A stretch of 64,000 nt of DNA from positions 144,007 through 208,006 of the forward strand of contig CAYGBK010000015.1 in the NCBI GenBank assembly GCA_964348095.1. Direction: 5' to 3'. Position 1 is the stretch's first letter; each line of letters opens with the position of its first letter. This document shows, one piece after another, positions 25,903 to 34,601 of the stretch. The translations under genes and the position numbers were made by a program. The notes under the pieces were generated by a model. The model did no database searches, was not told where the DNA came from, and saw only the letters and a list, made by a program, of their open reading frames with translations. The DNA is from WVXP01 sp964348095. GTDB lineage: Bacteria > Desulfobacterota > BSN033 > WVXP01.

Positions 25903-26478
25903 TTACTTCTCCTTTTTTTCATCGATGTGTCTTAGCTCAGTAAGGACCTCATGACCCGCATAGAAAAGATTTGACAACGCATGCGTTCTGTTTCCCAAAT
26001 CGTTTTCATCTGCTGCTGCGGTCAGGGGGCCTGAGAACGTCAAAACGTAGAACCTCACCGTCCCAACATGGGGATAGGGAAAGGACTTGGTTGGTTCCAA
26101 CGCCTTTTGGTATTGCTCTGCAACGGCGAGGAATCTCATGGACGCAGTTCTGACACTGTCGTGTTCCCCGGCTCCGATTATGCCTCCCCCATGGCCGAAA
26201 TAGAGACTTGTTGTCCCGTCGGCAAGAACAATCAGGGTAGCCAATCCCCCTGGATAACCCGTTTCCATCAAGATGCCCCACACGGTGGACCCGTCTTTGG
26301 GTTGAGTGAGACCGATATCACCCGGAGAGAGAGATAGGACCTTCTGACGGAGGTCTTTAATAATCTGGGTGGGTTCCGGAACAGGTTTTGCGTTTGACAT
26401 CTTGTCTCCCGCGACCGAGTGTGTCGCCAGCAGCATGATTGCCAGAGCGGCAAGAAACTCATATTTCTTGTTTTTCAT
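25903..26478 (-). CDS. Secreted protein of unknown function
   Basis: 191 residues from the ATG at 26478 (an in-frame TTG nine codons upstream is less likely). A signal peptide (FLAALAIMLLATHSVAG) precedes a compact domain with TVWGILMETGYPGGLATLIVLADGTTSLYF and GGGIIGAGEH, ending in VRFYVLTFSGPLT. The glycine-rich pattern suggests a small alpha/beta fold. No family was recognised. Highly charged C-terminus (IDEKKEK). Confidence 0.65.
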   Translation of the reverse strand: MKNKKYEFLAALAIMLLATHSVAGDKMSNAKPVPEPTQIIKDLRQKVLSLSPGDIGLTQPKDGSTVWGILMETGYPGGLATLIVLADGTTSLYFGHGGGIIGAGEHDSVRTASMRFLAVAEQYQKALEPTKSFPYPHVGTVRFYVLTFSGPLTAAADENDLGNRTHALSNLFYAGHEVLTELRHIDEKKEK

Positions 26479-26574
26479 TTCTTGATGGCTGACGGCCGAA
26501 TTCAACGGCCCGGTTTACCTCCCAGACGGCAGCGAGTCGCCAAAAAACAGCGGCTTCCTATTGGGAAATCTCAC

Positions 26575-26949
26575 TTAGCCTTTCGGCCAATTTCCAATAA
26601 TCTGAAGGATCTCACGGACGTATGCACACTCGCATTCAGCGGGACAGGGACGTGATTCATTCTGATTCAAACAATAACGGCGACATTCTTTACTCCCTGT
26701 GGCACGGGCGCTAAAAATTGGACCCTGATACAGGTCCTTGAAATCACCTGCGAAAAGTCCAAGTGTTGTTCTGCAGGAGTGATTAAACAGGAAAATTCCC
26801 GCGGTGAGTTCCTCAAAATGTACTTGGTAGCCGATGATCTCAATGTTAGGATTTCTGAGAAAGTAGTCCCGTGAAATCCACTCGAAGCCACAACTGGGGC
26901 ATTCCTTAAAAATGGTCCGTCTTCGACGAGACAGATTCGCATACGTCAT
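26575..26949 (-). CDS. Zinc-ribbon-containing conserved protein
   Basis: 124 residues. The N-terminal CPSCGFEW is followed by the segments IEIIGYQVHFEELTAGIFLFNHSC, TTLGLFAG and DLYQGP, with a C-terminal cysteine cluster (CRRYCLNQNESRPCPAECECAYVREIL). Eight or more Cys make metal binding likely. The pattern recalls a Desulfobacterota family of unknown function that I have seen but cannot name. Soluble and probably cytoplasmic. Confidence 0.65.
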   Translation of the reverse strand: MTYANLSRRRRTIFKECPSCGFEWISRDYFLRNPNIEIIGYQVHFEELTAGIFLFNHSCRTTLGLFAGDFKDLYQGPIFSARATGSKECRRYCLNQNESRPCPAECECAYVREILQIIGNWPKG

Positions 26950-27033
26950 TTCGATTGTGTCTCACCGATCAAGCGTAGCTCTTCGGAGCGACCGGAACGG
27001 GGCGAAGGGTCAGCGAGAGGGACTGGCTGCCGC

Positions 27034-27720
27034 CTATGGGTTGTTACCCGTCACGATTCTCCACTCGCCATTTTCTAGGATGACCGACATCTGTTCTTTG
27101 TTCAGCGTCTGCGCTCCGTCTGGAGAGCTATTCTCGCTGTATGTTATTAATGTGTCATTGATCCATATGGCATCGGATGGTCCGGAAGCAGTATAACCCT
27201 TGGACCACTCAAGTTCGACCCTATCGCCGATGAACCGGAAAATAGCGATCCGGTTAGGGCGGTATCCTGCTTCAATATCGAGAGAGGTGACGATGAATCG
27301 TTTGGTGTCTCGTGAAACAATGGGGACGCCGATGAGGGGGATAGGGTCGCCAGTAGACCCATTAATCATCAGGTAATGGAAGCCCTCCCAGCCATGAACT
27401 TGAACGAGAAAATATCCGATTTGGCGATAATACGTCATGAACCAATAGACTTTGTTTCCTGTATCGTTGGCAGTGATATTACGAAGAATGACTGGTGGCC
27501 CGGCGGTGATGTTAAGCTTCAAGTCTCCATCATGGCGAGTTACTTTTTCGGAAAAACGGTCGATTTGTTTTTTTTCAAAGGCCTTATTCGAGCACGACAC
27601 TCCAGATAAGCCGCACCCCTTCTGAATCGCCAGGCTTTCATCGTAATCTGTCGAAGCGAGCGATAAGTTGGTCGATAGGGCGAATATCCCGACACAAAAC
27701 GGAACTGACAGAATACGCAT
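27034..27720 (-). CDS. Secreted protein of unknown function
   Basis: 228 residues with a signal peptide (PFCVGIFALSTNLSLA). Two Cys (KGCGLSGVSCSN) near residue 37 may form a disulphide. The rest is beta-rich and repetitive (GYFLVQVHGWEGFHYLMINGSTGD, RIAIFRFIGDRVELEW), resembling a beta-propeller or WD-type fragment. No family was assigned. Its start is followed 81 bp upstream by the end of the TIMP-like gene. Confidence 0.65.
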   Translation of the reverse strand: MRILSVPFCVGIFALSTNLSLASTDYDESLAIQKGCGLSGVSCSNKAFEKKQIDRFSEKVTRHDGDLKLNITAGPPVILRNITANDTGNKVYWFMTYYRQIGYFLVQVHGWEGFHYLMINGSTGDPIPLIGVPIVSRDTKRFIVTSLDIEAGYRPNRIAIFRFIGDRVELEWSKGYTASGPSDAIWINDTLITYSENSSPDGAQTLNKEQMSVILENGEWRIVTGNNP

Positions 27721-27801
27721 ACTCCTTCATCCTTTCCTAAATGGGGGAACCTGACGGTCGCGGGCAGTTGCATTTCGCAGCCAAAGCTTCGACTATGCCA
27801 T

Positions 27802-28245
27802 CTATTGGGCCCTGCTCGCACGGAGTCTATCAAGTTGCTCTATCTCAGCCTCTGCTGAAGCGACGTCCTTTGTCCCTGTGCATATTCCCGTCTGTATGTC
27901 TTCCGGCTCATGGACCAGGTACACGAGATAGTCCTTGTTTACTTCAAAGGGATACCCGCACGCCTCGCCGCTCAACCGGGTGGTAGCGGTAATGGTTTTC
28001 GATTTTGGACCCTTCCACCGTTTCTTGATTTGAAACTCGACTCGATGTCCATAAGTCTTTTTAATGCCTAACCTATCCAGGAACGGACGGCGAATCTTCG
28101 TCACCCTGCCTATCAATACAGCAAAAGACTTGCCATAAGCTTCCTCAACGGACCGTGGAGGCATACACGTACATCCATACGCTAAGCCTTCGCCGAGGAA
28201 GACACTGAATACCACGGAAAGCAATACTAGTTTAGCAGGTTTCAT
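27802..28245 (-). CDS. Secreted TIMP/netrin-like (NTR) domain protein
   Basis: 147 residues. The signal peptide is cleaved just before the Cys of YGCTCMPP, the classic CxC N-terminus of NTR/TIMP-like domains, followed by an OB-fold pattern (SFAVLIGRVTKI, HRVEFQIKKRWKG) and later Cys residues (GEACGYPF, TGICTGT). Bacterial members are of unknown role; a protease-inhibitor function is only an analogy. Intact, with a complete disulphide set. Confidence 0.72.
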   Translation of the reverse strand: MKPAKLVLLSVVFSVFLGEGLAYGCTCMPPRSVEEAYGKSFAVLIGRVTKIRRPFLDRLGIKKTYGHRVEFQIKKRWKGPKSKTITATTRLSGEACGYPFEVNKDYLVYLVHEPEDIQTGICTGTKDVASAEAEIEQLDRLRASRAQ

Positions 28246-28337
28246 TTAGACTCATCGTTTTAGAGCGTTTAAGAATCGAGGTCAACGACCCTGAGTGGGT
28301 TGAGCGAAACTCCCGTGTACGAACGGGTCAGATGCCC

Positions 28338-28829
28338 TTATGCTGCCTTACCCCTTGTGCCAATTCTGGGAACCCACTTCCCCGTTCTCTTCTTATACTC
28401 TCTGTAATCTTCTCCGAACTTCTTATCGAGCAACTTCTCCTCATAGCTTGCGATGTAATCATAGAAAAAGAAGATCACGAGGAGCAGCGCAAGGGAGAAA
28501 AGCGAACCGGTGGAAAAGGACAGGCCGAGGTAAACCAAGATGCTCGCTAGATACAATGGGTGCCTCACGTACCGGAAGGCGCCGGTTGATACGACAGCGG
28601 TGGGACGTTGCTCATGGCTCACGACGACATGGCCTGATATGAAAAGATAAGCGGCAGTAATGAGGGCGAGGCTCAAGATGACCAGACGAATATGCAGGGG
28701 TAAGAAATACGGCAGAAAGGTTGATATACGAAGGAAGAACGAATCGACAGCCCACACGGCCAAAAACAAACCAAGGAATATCAGCTGTCCAGTATCACCG
28801 AGAGGGTGTTCGCCCCTTTTTTCCCTCAT
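28338..28829 (-). CDS. Isoprenylcysteine carboxyl methyltransferase-family membrane protein
   Basis: 163 residues from the ATG at 28829, preceded by AAAGGGG; an earlier in-frame start would add 21 polar residues. Four to five membrane helices and the ICMT/PEMT-like C-terminal signature are present: GAFRYVRHPLYLASIL, then EEKLLDKKFGEDYREYKKR. These residues bind SAM and substrate in ICMT-like methyltransferases. In bacteria the substrate is usually lipid or small molecule, not prenylated protein. Single gene in the minus run. Confidence 0.82.
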   Translation of the reverse strand: MREKRGEHPLGDTGQLIFLGLFLAVWAVDSFFLRISTFLPYFLPLHIRLVILSLALITAAYLFISGHVVVSHEQRPTAVVSTGAFRYVRHPLYLASILVYLGLSFSTGSLFSLALLLVIFFFYDYIASYEEKLLDKKFGEDYREYKKRTGKWVPRIGTRGKAA

Positions 28830-28937
28830 TTCTACCCCTTTCAATCTGGGCGGGCTGGCGATTGAGCTCTGCCCCAGGTCCACAGTTCCCACTGTGCCCG
28901 GCAGCCTTCGTCCGGTGGGTAGACGAAAGTTCCCATC

Positions 28938-29495
28938 TCAAAGAAGATCCGTTTCTGGTTGCTCAATGGCGGTGCCTTTGCCGGTTTCCAGGTGTTGTTT
29001 CCGTATCTCGAATTGATTTGTGTAGGTTTCGTACCCGAAAAGAATTCTATATATGCCCACATCTGCTATTGTGTCGCTCCTGTTGTACCCGATGGTTTTC
29101 CATATATACACGTGGGAGTGGCCGGGCTTCAAGACCTTGCTTATCGAGACGGCTGCTGCAGCGAACAATTCGATTGCCTGCCACTCCCCCTTACTATCTT
29201 TCTTCTCAATTGTTGCAACACCGGCATCGACGTGTGTTCTGTTGATGATGAATACCGGTACGTCAGAGACATTTGCGACCGTGATATTTACCTCATCACC
29301 CTGTTTGTATACCTTTTTGTCCGTGATACATGCGATTTTTCGATTAATCTCACTTCCAGTGGCGTTTTTCTCCTGATAAAGGTAGTCCACTTTCTGCTCT
29401 TGTGCTTCCCCTTGGCCGAATAGAGTCAACCCACCTCCAACCAGACCGATCACGACAAGCTTTATCAGGTTTGACGTAAGCCTAATGGTGGTCAT
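28938..29495 (-). CDS. Secreted Ig-like domain protein
   Basis: 185 residues with a signal peptide (LVVIGLVGGGLTLFGQGEA). A beta-sandwich-like core follows: KKVYKQGDEVNITVANVSDVPVFI and HSHVYIWKTIGYNRSDTIADVGIYRILFGYE, the strand pattern of BsuPI/Ig-like inhibitory or adhesion modules. No exact family assigned; probably periplasmic. Confidence 0.6.
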   Translation of the reverse strand: MTTIRLTSNLIKLVVIGLVGGGLTLFGQGEAQEQKVDYLYQEKNATGSEINRKIACITDKKVYKQGDEVNITVANVSDVPVFIINRTHVDAGVATIEKKDSKGEWQAIELFAAAAVSISKVLKPGHSHVYIWKTIGYNRSDTIADVGIYRILFGYETYTNQFEIRKQHLETGKGTAIEQPETDLL

Positions 29496-29604
29496 GTTTC
29501 CTATCTCCAGAGTGATTGATAATAATATCTGGCTCGTCCCATGCCGCTCATCAAAAGATCTCTGAATCTCTGCCTGTCAACTGCCCTTATAGCTTAGGTC
29601 TGGT

Positions 29605-29970
29605 CTATATCCACACGTTATCTTCCGCCGTCAAATCACCGCCGCCATCGCCCGTGTTTATCGTGCCGGCAGGTTCGACAAGCATGATCTTGCATTCCTT
29701 CTCGGCGAATGGTTTGTGCTCCACCCCCTTTGACACAACAAACATTTCTCCTGATTTCAAATCAACGGTGCCATCAGTGAATTCTATGGTCATTTCTCCA
29801 TCAAGAACGATGAAAACCTCGTCCGTATCACTGTGACGATGCCATACAAAATTGCCTTGGAGCTTAACCAATTTGAAATGGTAGTCGTTCATCTGGGCGA
29901 TGATTTTCGGCGACCACTGTTCTGAAAACTTGGCGAGTTTTTCGTTTAAGTTGATGGCTAGATAGGCCAT
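29605..29970 (-). CDS. Cupin-domain protein
   Basis: 121 residues with an intact cupin fold: motif 1 FVWHRHSDTDEVFIVLDGEM (G-x5-HxH-x4-E-x6-G like) and motif 2 MFVVSKGVEHKPFAEKEC. The His/Glu ligands (HxH, E, H) are all present, so metal binding is likely. Family members of this length act as small isomerases, dioxygenases or sugar-binding proteins; the substrate cannot be told. Cytoplasmic, single gene. Confidence 0.83.
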   Translation of the reverse strand: MAYLAINLNEKLAKFSEQWSPKIIAQMNDYHFKLVKLQGNFVWHRHSDTDEVFIVLDGEMTIEFTDGTVDLKSGEMFVVSKGVEHKPFAEKECKIMLVEPAGTINTGDGGGDLTAEDNVWI

Positions 29971-30042
29971 TTCCCTCTCCCATATCTTTTGTAGCCAGTG
30001 CCCGAGGTCAGCGGCGGCGTCCTTTTGGGCGGCTCCGCGAAA

Positions 30043-31032
30043 TCACCTGATAGGGTGCTTCTCAAAGAACTCCCAGATCAGATCGTTTGCTTTGATCTTG
30101 TCTGAGGTCTTCCCCACTATCCTCTCTGGCAGGATACTGATCCCACCGGGCCAGGCGTGTCCCATCCCTTCGATTTTATAAAAGATGACCTCAGCCCCTT
30201 CCCTGCACGGACTGTATGCAAGACCTGTGACGCCCTCTTTGTCGTAAACGACTCGTGGCTCCAGGGGACAGCCTAAAATCTTCACCCATTTCTGGATTAG
30301 CTCGCGCACTGGCGGCTTCTTTCCGAATGTTCCTGACCGTATCGTGATTTCACCGCCCTCGATCGGGTTGAGCGGATCAGCTGTGCCGGTAACATACAGG
30401 ACAGGAATCGGACGATCGATTGTTGTTTTGTCTGACCAATCACTCCCAGCCACTGGTGCAATAGCGGCAAGGCGTCTGGAAAGTTCTCGACCCGCGCGAA
30501 AGGCCATTGAGGCTCCATTAGAAAATCCAGTGGCATAAATCCGACGGTCATCCACGTTAAACCGACCGGTGATGTCATCAATTAGTCTGTTTACAAACTT
30601 TGTGTCGTCGATTTTTCTTTTCACGGCCCCAACAGTCAGGCGGTTCGATCCATCATTCCAGGTCTGGGGATTACCCACGAATCTGGCCGGCCTGGAAGGG
30701 TCTGCACGTGTTCCCTCTGGAAATACCGCCAAGAATCCCTCTTCGTCGGACTTTTCTGCCCATCCTGTCTCCCTGAAGGCGGCTTTTGCTGTGCTCCCCC
30801 CGCCGTGGAACATTATCAGGACAGGTGCAGGCTTATTTTCATTGTAACGACTTGGTACATGAACCCTGTAACGACGGTCTAATCCGTCTACTGAGATACC
30901 GAAAATCTGATCGTCTGGCATCGTCTTCTTGGTTCGTCCAGACCCTGCCAGGCCCATGACGCCAATAACGCATCCAATCAGAACCACCAGTTCCAGTAGA
31001 CCCCCTATCTTAGCCGTTTTGTACCTATACAT
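30043..31032 (-). CDS. Secreted alpha/beta-hydrolase, PHB-depolymerase/feruloyl-esterase-like (LpqC family)
   Basis: 329 residues. An N-terminal hydrophobic anchor (LVVLIGCVIGVMGLAG) suggests export or a membrane tether. The esterase core has the oxyanion segment VLIMFHGGGS, the nucleophile elbow IYATGFSNGASMA (GxSxG, Ser near 170), an Asp after VTGTADPLNPIEGG and a His in EGMGHAWPGG. This order matches polyhydroxybutyrate depolymerase / LpqC-like esterases. Triad complete. The natural substrate (polymer, feruloyl ester or other) is uncertain. Confidence 0.85.
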   Translation of the reverse strand: MYRYKTAKIGGLLELVVLIGCVIGVMGLAGSGRTKKTMPDDQIFGISVDGLDRRYRVHVPSRYNENKPAPVLIMFHGGGSTAKAAFRETGWAEKSDEEGFLAVFPEGTRADPSRPARFVGNPQTWNDGSNRLTVGAVKRKIDDTKFVNRLIDDITGRFNVDDRRIYATGFSNGASMAFRAGRELSRRLAAIAPVAGSDWSDKTTIDRPIPVLYVTGTADPLNPIEGGEITIRSGTFGKKPPVRELIQKWVKILGCPLEPRVVYDKEGVTGLAYSPCREGAEVIFYKIEGMGHAWPGGISILPERIVGKTSDKIKANDLIWEFFEKHPIR

Positions 31033-31594
31033 CGCCCGCGCCTCTTGCCCGACGTCGACCAGGATAGATCTCCTGAATCAATGCCTGAAAACTTGATTCC
31101 ATCAGTACCCAGTCATCTGCACCGTATTCGATGAATCTGGCACTGTCAACCGGATTTCGTATTGGCCAACACCAATACGGAAAGCGAAGCTTCCTGGTGA
31201 AACTGCTGGATCAATTTCGTGATGTAATTCCCAAAGGGAGGGAAGAATGCGGCCTGGTCTCAAAAGTTGGCATTTCCCTAAACTGTTAATTTCGTTGGGT
31301 GTTGAGACCCGCCCATTTGCTGTTCAACGCCATCGAGAAGCCAAGAAAGCGCTAAGGGATAACCTGGCTCCCTTCGACTTCTCTGGCGTAGCAAATACGA
31401 CTGTGATTTGTCGACTGTCCCTATCGGGCCACTCGCCGTGCGGATTACCCTGGTGCAATTTCACTCTCTTCAGTCCGTACCTGTGAGAGGCTGGTTTCCA
31501 ATCGCAAGCCGTTGAAGCCATAACCAGGGCCCATTCGTATCCATATGATAAGAATCTAATTCCTTGCGAATCCCTTTGTAATAAATTGGCACCG
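31033..31594. other. Intergenic stretch with coding remnants
   Basis: A perfect hairpin CGTATTGG...CCAATACG lies near 31158-31180. On the minus strand, a frame overlapping the preceding stop (ATG at 31601, MVTVPIYYKGIRKELDS) runs 43 codons and stops. A second frame (31324-31521) carries GLKRVKLHQGNPHGEW and RQITVVFATPEKSKG. They may be parts of one broken gene. No family recognised. Confidence 0.3.
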
Positions 31595-32112
31595 TCACCA
31601 TGAGTTCGCCCAGTAGATCACTTCTCCAAGTACCTCATTCCATGCATAGCCGTATGCATTACCGTAGTTCCATGATGGCTCGTTATCGGTGGTGGCGGGG
31701 CGACAATGCAAGACACGGACATGGAAACTGGGCATCTCCTCGTCGCTAATAGTCCGAAACCAGGTCTTCTCATAGATCGGCAAGAATTGCTGCCCATCAG
31801 GCGTCACGTCGAATTCCCTCAGTCGCGCGACTTCGCGATTGACCTCCTGTGTGGTTCAAAACGCAATCGGAGCTCCATTTCTGTAGCGGCTTGCAGGGCT
31901 CCAGCATTGAAGTAGAACCCTATCGCCCTCGCTCCTTCAGGAACCGGTCTTGGGAAATGGGCAATGGTCTTCGGTTGCCATTGGCGGCGGAGAAAAGAAT
32001 AGGCGAGTGGACTCCGAACAGTCATATAGGGAAAGACGAAGAGCCAGAAGAAAAGGAGCACCCCGACCAGACCGACGGCACCGACTGGGATAAATGGCAG
32101 AGAACGTTTCAT
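31595..32112 (-). pseudogene. Unknown membrane-anchored protein gene with one frameshift
   Basis: The frame from ATG 32112 encodes a membrane anchor (VGAVGLVGVLLFFWLFVFPYMTV) and LRLRFEPHRR, then stops after SIAKSRD. Just before that, the adjacent frame continues smoothly as EVNREVARLREFDVTPDGQQF, LPIYEKTWFRTISDEE ... GEVIYWANSW. One base change near 31845-31860 would restore a protein of about 170 residues. Family unknown. Start of the fragment 3' to the shift is not a real initiation site. Confidence 0.6.
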
Positions 32113-32317
32113 TGTGCTAAGTGAACAGCCAGTATCAGCTGCTTTGAGCGGGCAAGGCGAGTCGAATAGGTCAGTTGCCTTGAGCTGTTACGCCAAACTG
32201 GCGGCGACAGTTGTCTCATGTCAAGACTTGACCCGAACCTACGGTTGTCTTCTAGCTCATCACAGCACGACGGAACAGAACATCCAAATAAGGACTCCTA
32301 CTAATGCAACCACTAAA

Positions 32318-33261
32318 CTACCTGATATAAATATGATCTCTCGCTCCGGGATCATTTCTATCCACCACCAACATCAACCTAGCCAAATCATTTTCATTGG
32401 GACGGAGCGGTTTTGGGGCGATAGGAAATGCCCCATGAAAAACCAACTCCTTTTCACCGATCAGAAATAGTAAATGTTTTCCGGTAATCCAGTGAAATCC
32501 GACATATTGCTTAGGGACAATTGTATTTATCACTATTCGATCAATCGGTATCTTTTTGTGTTGTGGTTTTCTGCGAAGGAGGGCCGCAACGTAATTTCTT
32601 AGATAAGAGAATTTGACGTCGCCGGGAATAACCCCCCCAGCAACTCTTGTAAGAAGGTAAATTCTGTTCTCCATCCCTTGAAAAACCACACACGCGAACC
32701 GTGTATTAAGAACTCTGGATGAGGAAAGACATTTAGGGTCGGTGCAATTACTCCTGTAGCATAAATTCTAAACAAGTTCTCTTTTATAGCAACTCGATGC
32801 GAGAGTTTTTCGAATCTTGAGTTACTAAATATCGTATCAATGTCTGTTTTACGAAAATTTGCACATTCACTTAAAGCTCTTTTTGTCAATAGGGCTCCAA
32901 AGGTCCAGAAAAATGAATAGTCTCCTGCGACAAACAGTTCATAAACTGAATTGAGTGATGATGGATCAATGTACTCTAGACCTTTTGATTGAAAATAGGA
33001 AACAAGGGTATTTGACACGGTATCATCGGATAAATAACAATGACTGATTACTTCTTCTGCCTCTTTCAGTTTACCACTGACTAAAAGGTGATCTAGTTCA
33101 ATCCGGTCGAAACCATTCTTGGTGAGAAGCCTGTTCAGATGATTTTCTCTTTTTTGAAGATATTGATTACCGTAGGTTGTATAATCCTTTCGTGCCTGTG
33201 GGATCCAGGTCCTCAATAATGTATAAAAGTGTTCATTTGAATTTCCTTTACAACCGAGCAT
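32318..33261 (-). pseudogene. AT-rich unknown gene split by a GT-repeat frameshift
   Basis: The first frame (33261 to 32599) reads as a helical protein (YLQKRENHLNRLLTKNGFDR, VYELFVAGDYSFFWTFGALLTK). At FLIHGSR it meets a GTGTGTGG run, after which the adjacent frame is protein-like (VVFQGMENRIYLLTRVAGG ... NDLARLMLVVDRNDPGARDH) to 32318. A two-base GT insertion would explain it. The gene is visibly AT-richer than its neighbours, suggesting foreign origin. No domain was recognised. Combined length would be about 310 residues. Confidence 0.6.
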
Positions 33262-33348
33262 CTTTGCGTACTCGATTTTTAGCGCTAGCAGCTGAGACTC
33301 GCTGACCTGGAAAACAGATCCACTGATCCTCTCGTCAGTTCCAAATGC

Positions 33349-33818
33349 CTAGCCTGCCCTCTTATATTGGACGATTCGAACCTCCCCTTCAAACTCAAGC
33401 CGAGACAGTTCAAACCGTATGATGTCAATAACTTTTTCTGCTTTGCTCCCACCTGTGCCGGCACCAATCAAAGGAAAAGCAATTGAACCAAATCCTCTCT
33501 CCTTGGCTAGACCGATCGCGTTCCGAACTGATGATCGAATTGGCCGCTCCGAGGAACGCCAGAACATACCGATGCCGGCGACGTGGATGATTGCTTTAAA
33601 TGGCAGACGACCTGCTCCCGTCAAAACGGCACCGCCCAAGGGAATTGGCCCTTTGCGGGCAAGTTCTCGGAACGGATCATGGCCGCCACGTTTTTTATAG
33701 CGCCCGAAACCCCCTGCGGAAGAAGTAGCCACCAGGGAATTATATTCCGATTCCAAGGGTTAACGATGCAGTTAACGTCCTGATCCAAGAGGTCGCCTTG
33801 CACAACTATGACATCCAT
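33349..33818 (-). pseudogene. Macro-domain gene with a homopolymer frameshift
   Basis: From ATG 33818 the start is a macro domain (DVIVVQGDLLDQDVNCIVNPWN, then QGVSGAIK). At a run of six A the frame is lost; the next frame continues KRGGHDPFRELARKGPIPLGGAVLTGAGRL, FKAIIHVAGIGMF, SIAFPLIGAGTGGSKAEKVIDII. One extra A restores a protein of about 155 residues with the ADP-ribose-binding loops intact. A homopolymer site allows true mutation, programmed slippage or sequencing error. Confidence 0.75.
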
Positions 33819-33936
33819 GGTGAGCTAAAAGGTTGAGATCAACTGTTCCGAGTTGTTAGGCACAGCCGTCAGCTAGAACTGTCTCATGTCAAAGCACGAC
33901 ACCGTCGACAGGCTGTGGTGAATTGGTCGGTTCTCG

Positions 33937-34239
33937 TTAGAAAGACCAGGGATACACCGTGTTGATACCCCCACAGGAAGGGCACTTCTTTCCACCGTGA
34001 TCATGCAGACCGGCAGGCCCCCGGCAGGCGCTCCATGCGAAGGGCACCTGTATGGAGACGAAGACTGAAATCCCCAGTACAATCCAACTCCAGTAGCCCG
34101 CGTGAATCAGGAAGAGAAACCCAGCGATGGCGTACAGAAAAAGGGCGAAGAAAAAAAACACCCCTGGGGCGCTTGAACCGCCAGGCCAGGGCTGACTGAT
34201 GTCAACCGGGTATGCCTTAGCACATCTCTTGCATATCAT
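33937..34239 (-). CDS. Small membrane protein with split zinc ribbon
   Basis: 100 residues. CKRC at residues 3-6 and a C-terminal CPSCGG bracket two hydrophobic helices (VFFFFALFLYAIAGFLFLIHAG, WIVLGISVFVSIQVPF). The four cysteines could form one cytoplasmic zinc site if both termini face inward. Unknown function. It is the most distal member of the minus-strand run. Confidence 0.62.
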   Translation of the reverse strand: MICKRCAKAYPVDISQPWPGGSSAPGVFFFFALFLYAIAGFLFLIHAGYWSWIVLGISVFVSIQVPFAWSACRGPAGLHDHGGKKCPSCGGINTVYPWSF

Positions 34240-34601
34240 TGTATGAACCGATCCATCGTCCTAGGAAAGGTTTTCCCCATAATCCACCGGAACGGGCACC
34301 CCCGACGCTCTTTTTCAGAGACCAGATACTACCTCGTGGCTAAGCAAGCCCCATGCCAAGGGATTGTTTGGATCGACAACACTGGTCGAGAACCGGAGAA
34401 ATTTGAAAAAGGCTTGCAAGAAGCTGTTTGGCCAGGTTTGGGATATGATGAGGGCGACGACCTATTCAATTCGAAGGGACAAATCATGTATGATAGGGAT
34501 CACAACGCTTGATGGCTTCACGTTTCGTTTGGCGAGAATGACATGGGCGCTCAATTTTGCCCAGTCGCCGTTGATCTCTTTGAGATCGGGAGGAGGCGGT
34601 C
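34240..34601. other. Intergenic stretch, no supportable gene
   Basis: The 362 bp ahead of the M3 peptidase contain overlapping short plus-strand frames (34243-34512 and 34364-34609) without recognisable family, ribosome-binding site or conserved pattern. GGGAGGAGGCGGTC just before 34602 is the ribosome-binding site of the peptidase. Confidence 0.4.

Noticed and set aside
19144..34239. Calling the small-gene run an integron cassette array outright
   Set aside because: No integrase and no pair of RYYYAAC/GTTRRRY cores with the right spacing was found in the intergenic gaps checked; only isolated core-like words occur.
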